From JAYZQT01 sp964412235 (GTDB lineage Bacteria; Pseudomonadota; Alphaproteobacteria; MPNO01; UBA830): a stretch of DNA of 13,930 nt. Below the pieces are notes generated by a model. The model did not search any database, was not told the DNA's origin, and saw only the letters and a list, made by a program, of their open reading frames with translations. Positions 6,874-13,930 of this stretch are shown here, one piece after another. Position 1 is the first letter of the stretch; each line of letters begins with the position of its first letter. The position numbers and the translations under genes were made by a program. The stretch spans positions 1-13,930 of the forward strand of contig CAYPNT010000083.1 of NCBI GenBank assembly GCA_964412235.1, in the 5' to 3' direction.

Positions 6874-7953
6874 CTACGACCGACGATTCTGTTCATAACG
6901 AATCCCCTCTGCCACCATTTTACGAAGCGCCATTCCCGGGCCATCCACATTAATATCAACCCATTCCTTGGGTTTATGGGAATGGCGGTCGATGTTCATC
7001 TGTTGTGCTGCAAGAATGTCGACATCGTCTTGAAAGGCCCCCCGTAATTCACGGCGAAATTCTTCATCCATTTCGGGATCCTTCTGCGAGAAGTTGCGTG
7101 AATGTGCATAGAAGTACCAAGTGGAATCCTCGGTTTCGGGCGTGATCGCGTTAAGGTTGTAAAATTCGAAACCCTGTCCGTCCCTGCCTCCATTTTTTAC
7201 AGAAAAATTATCAGGATGATCACCGGGCTGAGCACCACTGCCCGCAGGCAAACAACCCACCCGTACCGTATTATAGCTTGGCACCATCGCCTCTGCATAC
7301 TGCCATCGATCAATGTTTTCCTTGAACCCTCCAAAACGTGAGTAAAGCGGCGCAGGTGGGGAATCCAAAATCCATCTTATCATCCTGACTGTTTTCGGGC
7401 CGCGTTTAGTCACAATGGGAAAATCAGGGACCGCCTGCGTCCCGATATTTTTGACATGAACATAAGCAAGATGAGACAGATCGAGTAAATTGTCGTTGAA
7501 CAACTCGTAATGGCAAGGAATATGGAAGGGAGGGTCACCTTTTACGACAGCCCAGTCGGGGTGATCCATAACCCACCAGTCCGGAAGCAAGCTTTCGTCC
7601 GACAATTTCGGATCGCCCATCCAAATCCATACGTACTTATATTTCTCAATTACTGGCCACGACCTAACGGTGCTATCGGGAGGCACGTTTGTCTGGCCCG
7701 GGACTTCCACACACACACCATTTCTGTCGAATGTCAGCCCATGATATGCACATTGCAGGAAATTGCCGATCACCTTGCCGTGAGATAGCGGCACGTGGCG
7801 ATGGCAGCATCGATCTTCCAGCGCTATTACGCCACCGTCAGCGTCTCGAAACAAGACAACCTGTTCGTTGAGAATCGTACGCGCGAGGGGTGCCGACCCA
7901 ATTTCATGATCCCAAGCCGCAGCGTACCACGCGTTTCTAAGAAATTTTTCCAT
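6874..7953 (-). CDS. Rieske [2Fe-2S] oxygenase, oxygenase subunit (VanA/phthalate oxygenase-like)
   Basis: This 359-residue protein is a single-component-type terminal oxygenase. The N-terminal Rieske domain has C49-x-H51 and C68-x2-H71 as cluster ligands. The catalytic domain has the mononuclear iron motif D158-x2-H161-x4-H166, with Asp309 or Asp310 (FQDDVDIL) as likely third iron ligand. The start MEKFLRNAWYAAAW and size are typical of vanillate O-demethylase, phthalate and carbazole-type alpha subunits that act without a beta subunit. Such enzymes hydroxylate or O/N-demethylate aromatic or heterocyclic substrates using electrons from a ferredoxin-reductase (VanB type). No reductase is encoded in the window, so it must borrow one. 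The substrate cannot be deduced. It diverges from the 81-residue ORF at 8171. Confidence 0.93.
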   Translation of the reverse strand: MEKFLRNAWYAAAWDHEIGSAPLARTILNEQVVLFRDADGGVIALEDRCCHRHVPLSHGKVIGNFLQCAYHGLTFDRNGVCVEVPGQTNVPPDSTVRSWPVIEKYKYVWIWMGDPKLSDESLLPDWWVMDHPDWAVVKGDPPFHIPCHYELFNDNLLDLSHLAYVHVKNIGTQAVPDFPIVTKRGPKTVRMIRWILDSPPAPLYSRFGGFKENIDRWQYAEAMVPSYNTVRVGCLPAGSGAQPGDHPDNFSVKNGGRDGQGFEFYNLNAITPETEDSTWYFYAHSRNFSQKDPEMDEEFRRELRGAFQDDVDILAAQQMNIDRHSHKPKEWVDINVDGPGMALRKMVAEGIRYEQNRRS

Positions 7954-7981
7954 AGCACTAATTTAACAATCACATACAACA

Positions 7982-8010
7982 ATAGATTATTGAATTCCAC
8001 CGCATGTCAA
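7982..8010 (-). promoter_or_regulatory. Candidate promoter for the Rieske oxygenase gene
   Basis: On the minus strand a perfect TTGACA (8010-8005) lies about 50 bases upstream of the Rieske start. Possible -10 boxes are TAATCT (7989-7984, spacer 15) or ATCTAT (7987-7982, spacer 17); both match the consensus poorly. The rest of the 217-base divergent gap shows no other clear signal. Confidence 0.28.
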
Positions 8011-8170
8011 CAAAATCAATTGCCAAAGTATTTGTAATCTTGTCTCTCGAAGATACGCCCAAATCCAACACACCAAAGGTCGTTATACCTTCCCACCCGG
8101 ACACCAGGGCTTGGTTATTGATTTATTATCATTATATTGCGGCTCTGTTTGCAAAAAAGCGATTTTAATT

Positions 8171-8416
8171 ATGGTTAATTTCTATACTCCCGACCTGGGC
8201 GCTAATCCCGATAGCCCTTTTGCTCGTGATAAAGATAACAAGCTTGTCCGGCGCGATTTCTGGCTAGGTATGAGCGACCAATCAATGGTGTTAGCAATGA
8301 AACAGGGTGTAGGAGAACCCCTCACAGCAGACCAGAAAAGAGCTCACCTAGCGGATGTTGGTCGGACTCACTTAATTGATCAAGTCTGCACGCAAGAAAT
8401 TCTGCCGCCCGAATAG
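8171..8416 (+). CDS. Small hypothetical protein (81 aa)
   Basis: I do not recognise this protein. It is short, soluble and charged, with no signal peptide, membrane helix or cysteine motif. The centre, residues 25-70 (LVRRDFWLGMSDQSMVLAMKQ and TADQKRAHLADVGRTHLIDQV), reads as two or three amphipathic helices and looks like real protein. An open frame extends to 8111, but the extra N-terminus (CGSVCKKAILI) looks non-coding, so I take the ATG at 8171. The Shine-Dalgarno is weak. The gene diverges from the Rieske oxygenase and converges with the solute-binding protein gene, leaving only 1 base between the stops. A small helical partner or assembly factor for the oxygenase is possible but is only a guess from position. 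Confidence 0.55.
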   Translation: MVNFYTPDLGANPDSPFARDKDNKLVRRDFWLGMSDQSMVLAMKQGVGEPLTADQKRAHLADVGRTHLIDQVCTQEILPPE

Positions 8417-8417
8417 A

Positions 8418-9347
8418 TTATTCTGCGGTTTCTTCGTGAGCCGACTGTTGTCGATGAACGTCCACGAGAACATCGGGACTTAGCTCGTCAATCATGTTCC
8501 AACTGCGCATCCACTCGTATGTTCTCTGTAGCTCTTCTTCGGGTATAGGAGCAGGATCAACCAGCTGTATTCGGGATAATCGAAAATCATCAACGGTGAG
8601 CTTATCAATACTCGGGTGCTGGCCTTTGTGACGATCGATAAAGTAATGGACGAACTTTTTTTTGTCCGCATTAATCAATCGGACGGATTTCTTCACAGCC
8701 CGGTTAAATGCCGCATAGGTATCAGCATCTATATCATGTGAAGCAACCTCGGTCCCGTGATACATGCTTTCCGCAACAATTCTGCAACCCTCTTTTTCCG
8801 CTAACGTTAAGAATGGCTCTGTTAGGGTGGTCGCCTCAACTTCTCCATTCATCAAAGCTTCGTAACGTGCGGCCGACCCATTTGGTGCTCGGCATGTCTT
8901 GATTAGGTCACGGGGCAAAAACCCCTCCAACATTTGATAGGTAAGGTAATGCGTACCAAAATAGTAGGGAACCGCCACCATCTTGTTAGCTAGCTGTTGA
9001 GGCGAAAAAACCTCTGAGCTGGGGGCTACAACAATCCCAGCCCAAACCATGATCGACCGCCTGCCTAACTGACGTCCTTGCACTTCAGTGTCTTGAACCC
9101 TCCGGTAATTGCCCCACTCACACGCGTTGTACATGTCCGCGCCTCCCTTTTCGAAGGCCTCACCATGACTTGAGAAAGCGGACAACCCATCAGGGGTCGT
9201 AATTTTAGGATTAACCTGAGGGGGAGAATTCACTCGCTTAACCCACTCTATCGCAATACCTTCCTCTGCAAAGAGGCCCTCTTCATCAGCTACAAGTTCT
9301 GCGAGACCTTGGAACGGTGAGGTTGTTTCGAGGCGCAGTGTCTTCAT
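8418..9347 (-). CDS. NMT1/THI5-like solute-binding protein without signal peptide
   Basis: This 309-residue protein has the type II periplasmic-binding fold pattern of the NMT1/THI5/SsuA group: TLRLETTSPFQGLAELVADEEGLFAEEGIAIEWV at the N-terminus, the hinge-region ANKMVAVPYYFGTHYLTYQMLE near 123-144, and GEVEATTLTEPFLTLAEKEG near 173-192. Relatives bind nitrate, sulfonates, pyrimidine precursors or aromatic acids for ABC uptake; THI5 itself is a cytosolic thiamin-pyrimidine synthase. There is no signal peptide or lipobox, since the mature fold starts at residue 3, and no ABC permease or ATPase nearby. It is therefore probably cytoplasmic and may be an enzyme or ligand sensor, not a transporter component. 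It is the third gene of the hyuA-hyuB operon, 9 bases after hyuB, with a strong AGGAGG Shine-Dalgarno. Confidence 0.75.
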   Translation of the reverse strand: MKTLRLETTSPFQGLAELVADEEGLFAEEGIAIEWVKRVNSPPQVNPKITTPDGLSAFSSHGEAFEKGGADMYNACEWGNYRRVQDTEVQGRQLGRRSIMVWAGIVVAPSSEVFSPQQLANKMVAVPYYFGTHYLTYQMLEGFLPRDLIKTCRAPNGSAARYEALMNGEVEATTLTEPFLTLAEKEGCRIVAESMYHGTEVASHDIDADTYAAFNRAVKKSVRLINADKKKFVHYFIDRHKGQHPSIDKLTVDDFRLSRIQLVDPAPIPEEELQRTYEWMRSWNMIDELSPDVLVDVHRQQSAHEETAE

Positions 9348-9352
9348 ATTAT

Positions 9353-9358
9353 CCTCCT
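9353..9358 (-). promoter_or_regulatory. Shine-Dalgarno overlapping the hyuB stop codon
   Basis: On the minus strand the hyuB stop TAG (9359-9357) shares its last two bases with AGGAGG (9358-9353), which lies 5 bases before the ATG at 9347. This suggests translational coupling of hyuB and the binding-protein gene, and supports that start. Confidence 0.8.
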
Positions 9359-11096
9359 ATTCGGCTGCTACATCCGAACGCTGAAGCAAGTTTAGTATAT
9401 CCCGCAGCTTCTCGTCACCAAAGTTAGTGCGGATATGTTCTTTTGTTACCTTTTCATCTTGAAGATCCGCCAACAACGATATGTCATCACGGTCTTTAGG
9501 CGACCCAAGGCCACCACCACCCGGCGTCTCTATCCTAACAACATCACCCTTTTTAAGCAGGTCTACGCCCTTTGATTTTAAAACAGTGTTTTTTGTTCCC
9601 GGATTTAATATGAAACGCCCAGGCATACCTTTTCCGCCGCCCTCGGCGCCAGGAACAGGATATTTTTGACGGTCCCCATACCGTGAAAACACAACGTCAT
9701 CAGTCAATACCTCTACATCGCGCGCAACCCCTAACGCGCCCCGGTACTTTCCAGCCCCACCGCTGTCTGGCAAAAGTTCATAGGACCATACTCTCACAGG
9801 ATATTCGTGTTCAATTATTTCGGTGGGCGTATTTTTGAAACGCGCCATGTGCGTATCCTGTGCGTCTCTTCCGTCTTTCGAGGGACGCGCACCCGCACCG
9901 CCGCCAAAAATATCATTGTAACTGAAGGTTTTTCCAGTGTCCGGTTCAGTGCCAACAAATGCGACATGACTAATCTGTGCGTGGCTCGGTGCCATCATTT
10001 GGCCTGGCAACATTTTAGCTAAAGCCATAAGTACAGCTTCCTGTATTTTCAGTGAGACGTTTGTGCGTGCAGCTGTGGCGGCAGGTTTTAACGGATCGAC
10101 AACAGAGCCTTTTCTAGTCTTGATTTCGACTACACTGAATAGGCCTTGGTTGGGTGTAACGTGCTTGTCTAATGCAATCATAAAGCCGTACTGAACCGCC
10201 GCAAGCGTTGTCGCGAGGGGGCAGTTGATGTTCCCCTTAACCTGGTCAGCACAATCAACCAGATCAACTGTTACGTTCTGCCCATTTTTTATGATCTTAA
10301 CGCGAATAACAATTGGATCGTTTGTTATCCCGTCATCGTCAACAATATCTTCACCCGTGAATATGCCATCCGGCATCTTCTCTAATGCTTGTTTCAGCCT
10401 TTCTTCTGTTTCACTAATCAGCATATCTGCTGTGCGATCGATTGTTTTTTGCCCGAACCGGGCCACTACATCGAGGTAACGTCGTATACCCGTAAGACAG
10501 CTCGCAGCTTGCGCCCGTATATCACCGATTGTTTTATGGGGCACCCGAATGTTGTTCTCGATTAACGCAAAAAGATCAGCGTTTTCCTTGCCGCTGATAT
10601 ACAGGCGCACAAAAGGAAAACAGAGGCCTTCCGCATAGATCTCCGTTAGCCCACCAGCAACCCCGCCAGGAGAAGCCCCACCGAGGTCAGAGTGATGAGC
10701 CACTGTACCAACATACCCGATCAAATCAGCCCCATTAAAAACTGGAGCAATCATCATGACGTCCATAATGTGTTGTCCACCCCTAAAAGGATCGTTGGCA
10801 ATCAATACATCGCCATCCTGAAGCGGTTGGCGCCGCATGTGTTTCATGGCTTCAGACATGGTCAAAGTGGAACCAGCCAGCAACATAGGGGCATGCTTTG
10901 ATTGAACTATTACCCGGCCTTCCCGATCAAACAGGGCACAGGACAGGTCTTGCACCTCCTTGATAATCGTGGACCTTGCCGTACGCATTAACGTAGAAGC
11001 CATATCCTCAGCGACAAGTTCAAGCGCATATCGTATTACTTGCGTCTGGACGCGGTCACGCATCATGGTATTCGAGGTCAATTTAGGGCTCGTCAT
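9357..11096 (-). CDS. hyuB: Hydantoinase B/oxoprolinase-family subunit
   Basis: This 579-residue protein is the B subunit partner of HyuA in ATP-dependent hydantoinase, 5-oxoprolinase and acetone-carboxylase-like enzymes. Together such subunits open a cyclic amide ring, or carboxylate a ketone, using ATP. Family marks are clear: IANDPFRGGQHIMDV (99-113, with Asp102, His109 and Asp112 as probable metal ligands), VAHHSDLGGASPG (132-144, His134/His135), EIYAEGL (152-158), RIETPGGGGLGSP near the C-terminus and PDSGGAGKYRGALG further upstream. The length is normal. The ATG at 11096 lies 45 bases from the hyuA stop with a purine-rich GAAAGAAACC before it. Member enzymes with different substrates are hard to tell apart, so hydantoin, oxoproline or another cyclic amide are all possible. 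Confidence 0.93.
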   Translation of the reverse strand: MTSPKLTSNTMMRDRVQTQVIRYALELVAEDMASTLMRTARSTIIKEVQDLSCALFDREGRVIVQSKHAPMLLAGSTLTMSEAMKHMRRQPLQDGDVLIANDPFRGGQHIMDVMMIAPVFNGADLIGYVGTVAHHSDLGGASPGGVAGGLTEIYAEGLCFPFVRLYISGKENADLFALIENNIRVPHKTIGDIRAQAASCLTGIRRYLDVVARFGQKTIDRTADMLISETEERLKQALEKMPDGIFTGEDIVDDDGITNDPIVIRVKIIKNGQNVTVDLVDCADQVKGNINCPLATTLAAVQYGFMIALDKHVTPNQGLFSVVEIKTRKGSVVDPLKPAATAARTNVSLKIQEAVLMALAKMLPGQMMAPSHAQISHVAFVGTEPDTGKTFSYNDIFGGGAGARPSKDGRDAQDTHMARFKNTPTEIIEHEYPVRVWSYELLPDSGGAGKYRGALGVARDVEVLTDDVVFSRYGDRQKYPVPGAEGGGKGMPGRFILNPGTKNTVLKSKGVDLLKKGDVVRIETPGGGGLGSPKDRDDISLLADLQDEKVTKEHIRTNFGDEKLRDILNLLQRSDVAAE

Positions 11097-11141
11097 GGTT
11101 TCTTTCGGTCGTTGTTCATTCTAATTGTATAATAAGTTTCA

Positions 11142-13220
11142 CTAATTCGAAGAACCCTTTGTTCCACAATTAATTTCAAGGTTCAAATATCGATCCACTT
11201 GCGCCAGCCAACCGGGAGGAACTAGCGCGGATGATCCCGCGCCTTCTACGACGGCAGGCCCCTCAACAGATGAACCAACGGACAACTCCGAGCGGGACCA
11301 CACACGCGCACTCCTCATCTCTCGGACACCCGTATAATATATTTCTCGTTCTCCCCTCCCGCTAGAATTTTCTTCTGTCGCTATATTATCAGGTTTTGGG
11401 TATACTTCTTCTTCGCCTCGGACTGATACCCGCACTTGAACAATTTCAATGTCTTCGTCATCAGAACGATGCGCATACCGTCGCTCGTGCTGAACGCCAA
11501 ATTCTTCTGCCAGCCGGAAAACGACATCTTCGGGAATTCCGGCGGCTAAGGTCTCTCCAAGGTTCACTGCCAGGTCATAGGACTGACCAACGTAACGCAA
11601 GTGAACATGCCAAAACGTTATAAGATTGGCCGTATCCCCCCCGCTGTCCATCAGAGACAAACGTGCCTCTGCGTCCAGCTTATTAATGATTTTTCTAAGG
11701 TCCTTTGACGTCGTTTCTTTTACCGACTTTATAATCGATGCGGAGACGTCGCGTCGGAGCGGGGAAAGTAAAAGTCCAACCGCGGAAAAACTACCCGCTA
11801 AGTATGGAATCACTACGCGGGTCATTCCCAAAGCATCTGCTAACTCAACACCGTGCGTCGGACCGGCTCCACCAAAAACGATGAGGGGAAGGGTCCGAAT
11901 ATCCAAACCCTGTTCAAGAGTGTGAGCAGCGATTGCCTTGACCATCCTGGCCTGGATTATTTCTAAGGCCCCCGCTGCCGCAAAAATTACATCCGTCGAA
12001 AGGTGTGCAGCGATCTCACGCTCAAACGCCCTTTCCGCCGCCTTTTGGTCTAAACGAAAGCCACCCCTACCTTCGAAACTTGTCCCAAGCCGACCCAATA
12101 TTAAATCCGCATCCGTTATTGTTGGTCGTGTTCCACCGCGACCATAACAGGCGGGCCCAGGAACTGAGCCAGCAGATTCCCGATCAACCTGGATAAAACC
12201 TACCTCATCAACTATCGAAAGCGACCCCCCACCTGCGGCAACCGCAGAGACATCGACCATCGGAACACGCATCGGATATCCCGAAATAAAGCCTTCAAAC
12301 TTCTGCACCGGCTGGCCGGCCTCCACGAGACCAATATCAAGACTGGTTCCACCCATATCAATCGTCACCAAATCTTCCAAACCAAGCGCTCTGCCCAGGC
12401 TTGCAGAGGCAAGCACCCCCGCGGCGGGACCCGAATTGACCATGTTTACTGGTGCGGCCGCTGCTAACTGGCAACTGGACAACCCCCCTGATGCCAACAT
12501 TATTTTGGGAGGGAAATGTAACAGTCCTGCCATTCTGTTTTCCAGCGTTTCCAGGTACGACGACATTATCGGTTTTAAAGCAGCATCTAATACGGTAGTG
12601 CTTGTGCGCTCGAATTCACGTATCTCTGGCGAAACATCCGAAGAGATAGATATAAAAACATCGGGAAGTTCTTCTCGAACGATTTCACGAATTCGCCGTT
12701 CATGGGAAGGATCAATAAATGAAAAGAGGCAACTCACCGCTATACTCTCGACATCCGCCATTGGCGATCCCCTTAAAGTCGCGCGCAGCGCTTCTTCATC
12801 TATCGGAACAACAACCTCACCCCGAGGCCCCATTCGTTCTGTGACCTCAATCCTTAGTGCTCGAGAAACCAGAGGTTCAGGCGTATCAACATTAAAGTCA
12901 TAAATTCCTGCCACTGGCCGTTGGATACGCCCAATGTCCAAAATATCGCGAAATCCACTCGTGGTGAGGAGGGCCGTTTTCGGCATTTTACTTTCGAGGA
13001 TCGCGTTCGTCGCAAGCGTGGTCGCGTGACGTATACTCTCTATACCCACGTTAAGATCATCCTCAAACAGCTCCAAACCCGCGATCATAGACGCGACCGG
13101 GTCCACATAATCTGTGGGTACCTTGACCGAATCCAAGATTCCCGATTTAACATTTAAACGAACGACATCGGTAAAAGTGCCCCCGACGTCTATACCGATG
13201 ATACAATTATTGTCAGTCAT
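11142..13220 (-). CDS. hyuA: Hydantoinase A/oxoprolinase-family ATPase subunit
   Basis: This 692-residue protein has the ASKHA-type ATP-binding fold of HyuA: IGIDVGGTFTDVV (8-20, phosphate 1), SGPAAGV (263-269), TIDMGGTSLDIGL (286-298, phosphate 2), VPGPACYGRGGTRPTITDADLILGRLG (353-379) and VFGGAGPTHGVELADALG near 450. It hydrolyses ATP to activate the substrate carbonyl for ring opening or carboxylation together with HyuB. Length is typical of the family. The ATG at 13220 places the GIDVGGTFTD strand right after the start as expected; the Shine-Dalgarno is weak. It is the first gene of a minus-strand operon hyuA-hyuB-binding protein and diverges from a thiolase gene. HyuA lacks features that would reveal substrate specificity by eye. 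Confidence 0.94.
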   Translation of the reverse strand: MTDNNCIIGIDVGGTFTDVVRLNVKSGILDSVKVPTDYVDPVASMIAGLELFEDDLNVGIESIRHATTLATNAILESKMPKTALLTTSGFRDILDIGRIQRPVAGIYDFNVDTPEPLVSRALRIEVTERMGPRGEVVVPIDEEALRATLRGSPMADVESIAVSCLFSFIDPSHERRIREIVREELPDVFISISSDVSPEIREFERTSTTVLDAALKPIMSSYLETLENRMAGLLHFPPKIMLASGGLSSCQLAAAAPVNMVNSGPAAGVLASASLGRALGLEDLVTIDMGGTSLDIGLVEAGQPVQKFEGFISGYPMRVPMVDVSAVAAGGGSLSIVDEVGFIQVDRESAGSVPGPACYGRGGTRPTITDADLILGRLGTSFEGRGGFRLDQKAAERAFEREIAAHLSTDVIFAAAGALEIIQARMVKAIAAHTLEQGLDIRTLPLIVFGGAGPTHGVELADALGMTRVVIPYLAGSFSAVGLLLSPLRRDVSASIIKSVKETTSKDLRKIINKLDAEARLSLMDSGGDTANLITFWHVHLRYVGQSYDLAVNLGETLAAGIPEDVVFRLAEEFGVQHERRYAHRSDDEDIEIVQVRVSVRGEEEVYPKPDNIATEENSSGRGEREIYYTGVREMRSARVWSRSELSVGSSVEGPAVVEGAGSSALVPPGWLAQVDRYLNLEINCGTKGSSN

Positions 13221-13272
13221 AAAACATTTCTACGTCGAGCCGGGCACCACGCCAAGTGATTAAACCGATATT

Positions 13273-13303
13273 GACCAGCTTCGTCTGACCCGCGAAGCTG
13301 GTC
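13273..13303. repeat. Perfect 11-bp inverted repeat in the divergent hyuA/thiolase intergenic region
   Basis: GACCAGCTTCG (13273-13283) is mirrored exactly by CGAAGCTGGTC (13293-13303) around a 9-base centre. It lies midway between two divergent start codons (13220 and 13330), and no T-run follows on either strand. That makes it a better operator or 5'-leader hairpin candidate than a terminator. Confidence 0.85.
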
Positions 13304-13329
13304 TAAATACAATACGGAGACACAATTCA

Positions 13330-13930
13330 ATGACCAACGCGTACATTCCTTATGGTGGATATTGGTCCACTCCTTTTGCAAAGTGGCAGGGATCCTTGAG
13401 CCACCTAAACAGCGTGGAACTAGCGGCCCACGTAGCCAAGAATGAGTTAGATAATCGTGGGATTGATCCAAAAGACTTCGATATGGCGGTGCTCGGGATA
13501 ACAATTCCTCAACATAAATCTTTCTATGGGACACCCTGGATGACGGGAATGATGGGTGCTGACAAGGTAACTGGCCCGACAGTAACTCAAGCGTGTGCTA
13601 CATCTGCTCGGTGCTTACAGAACACAAGCCAGGAAATTGGGGAGACGGCGAATTCGGCGTTGGTAGTAACCACTGACCGTACTTCAAATGGGCCTAACGT
13701 TTACTACCCGAATCCCGCCGCCGCAGGAGGAACAGGGGAAAGTGAAAATTGGGTACTAGATAATTTTGGACACGACCCATACGCAAATGTGGCGATGATA
13801 GGGACTGCCGAAAATGTGGCCCGAAAATGGCAAATCACCGCCGACGAACAGCACGACGTTGTTGCACAACGTTACGAACAATATTGTGATGCGATCGCCA
13901 ATGAAAACGCGTTTCAGAAACGTTATATGA
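13330..13930 (+). CDS. Thiolase-family acyltransferase, partial (N-terminal 200 residues)
   Basis: The frame starts at the ATG at 13330 behind ACGGAG (9 bases away) and stays open to the window end, so the C-terminal half, including the usual GHP and CxG active-site blocks, is missing. The N-terminal part fits the thiolase fold: TPFAKWQGSLSHLNSVELAAHVAKNEL (14-40), a DMAVLG strand (51-56), and VTQACATSAR with the putative nucleophile Cys89. It then has VVTTDRTSNGP and a helix rich in AENVARKWQITADEQHDV (166-183), typical of thiolases. The loop QACATSAR differs from the classical NRxCxSG, as in atypical or SCP-x-like thiolases. The role is probably to cleave or form a 3-ketoacyl-CoA. The gene diverges from hyuA. 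Confidence 0.82.
   Translation, partial: MTNAYIPYGGYWSTPFAKWQGSLSHLNSVELAAHVAKNELDNRGIDPKDFDMAVLGITIPQHKSFYGTPWMTGMMGADKVTGPTVTQACATSARCLQNTSQEIGETANSALVVTTDRTSNGPNVYYPNPAAAGGTGESENWVLDNFGHDPYANVAMIGTAENVARKWQITADEQHDVVAQRYEQYCDAIANENAFQKRYM

Noticed and set aside
12436..12903. Plus-strand 155-residue frame inside hyuA
   Set aside because: Antisense to hyuA, serine/isoleucine-rich translation typical of a shadow frame; no ribosome-binding site or family signal.
13285..13313. CTGACC with TACAAT at a 17-base spacing as a thiolase promoter
   Set aside because: It would start the transcript near 13320, after the ACGGAG ribosome-binding site at 13314-13319 and only about 10 bases before the ATG, so the two signals are incompatible unless the mRNA is nearly leaderless.
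13217..13534. Minus-strand 105-residue frame upstream of hyuA
   Set aside because: It lies antisense to the thiolase gene and spans the palindrome; its protein has no recognisable features, while the opposite strand encodes a clear thiolase N-terminus.

Overview
The window is about 13.9 kb of moderate-GC bacterial chromosome. Gene content points to a proteobacterium, probably an alphaproteobacterium, with a large catabolic repertoire; this is inferred from the RecX type, the HyuA/HyuB pair, the CoxL-like protein and the RidA-like and M19-like subfamilies. I see no rRNA, tRNA, CRISPR array, insertion sequence, integrase or phage gene. Bases 1-92 hold only the AT-rich downstream flank of the first gene.

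Left part (93-5279). Four metabolic genes: an M19 (renal dipeptidase)-like protein on the minus strand, a RidA/YjgF-like protein diverging from it, a class II aldolase/adducin-family protein on the minus strand, and, after a 325-base divergent intergenic region, a CoxL-like molybdopterin-binding large subunit of the xanthine dehydrogenase/CO dehydrogenase superfamily. The large subunit has no FAD or [2Fe-2S] partner gene in the window.

Middle (5322-6869). A compact plus-strand group: a 48-residue single-helix membrane protein whose start abuts a 15-bp tandem repeat, a RecX-family protein, and a short SbcD-like metallophosphoesterase. These look like maintenance or DNA-repair genes set among catabolic ones.

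Right part (6874-13930). A Rieske [2Fe-2S] oxygenase subunit without a reductase gene diverges from an unrecognised 81-residue protein. Next is a three-gene minus-strand operon: hydantoinase/oxoprolinase A (hyuA), hydantoinase B (hyuB) and a signal-less NMT1/THI5-like solute-binding protein whose Shine-Dalgarno overlaps the hyuB stop. Diverging from hyuA across a 109-base region with a perfect 11-bp inverted repeat is a thiolase-family gene cut off by the window end.

How they may work together (inference): hydantoinase/oxoprolinase, dipeptidase-like, aldolase, molybdenum hydroxylase, Rieske oxygenase and thiolase proteins suit stepwise breakdown of cyclic amides, N-heterocycles or aromatics to CoA thioesters, but no substrate can be read from the sequence and the genes lie in several separate transcription units. 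I did not find a clearly new multi-gene system. The best leads are the M19-like protein missing metal ligands, the small membrane ORF with its tandem repeat, the cytosolic-looking binding protein tied to hyuAB, and the hyuA/thiolase intergenic palindrome.
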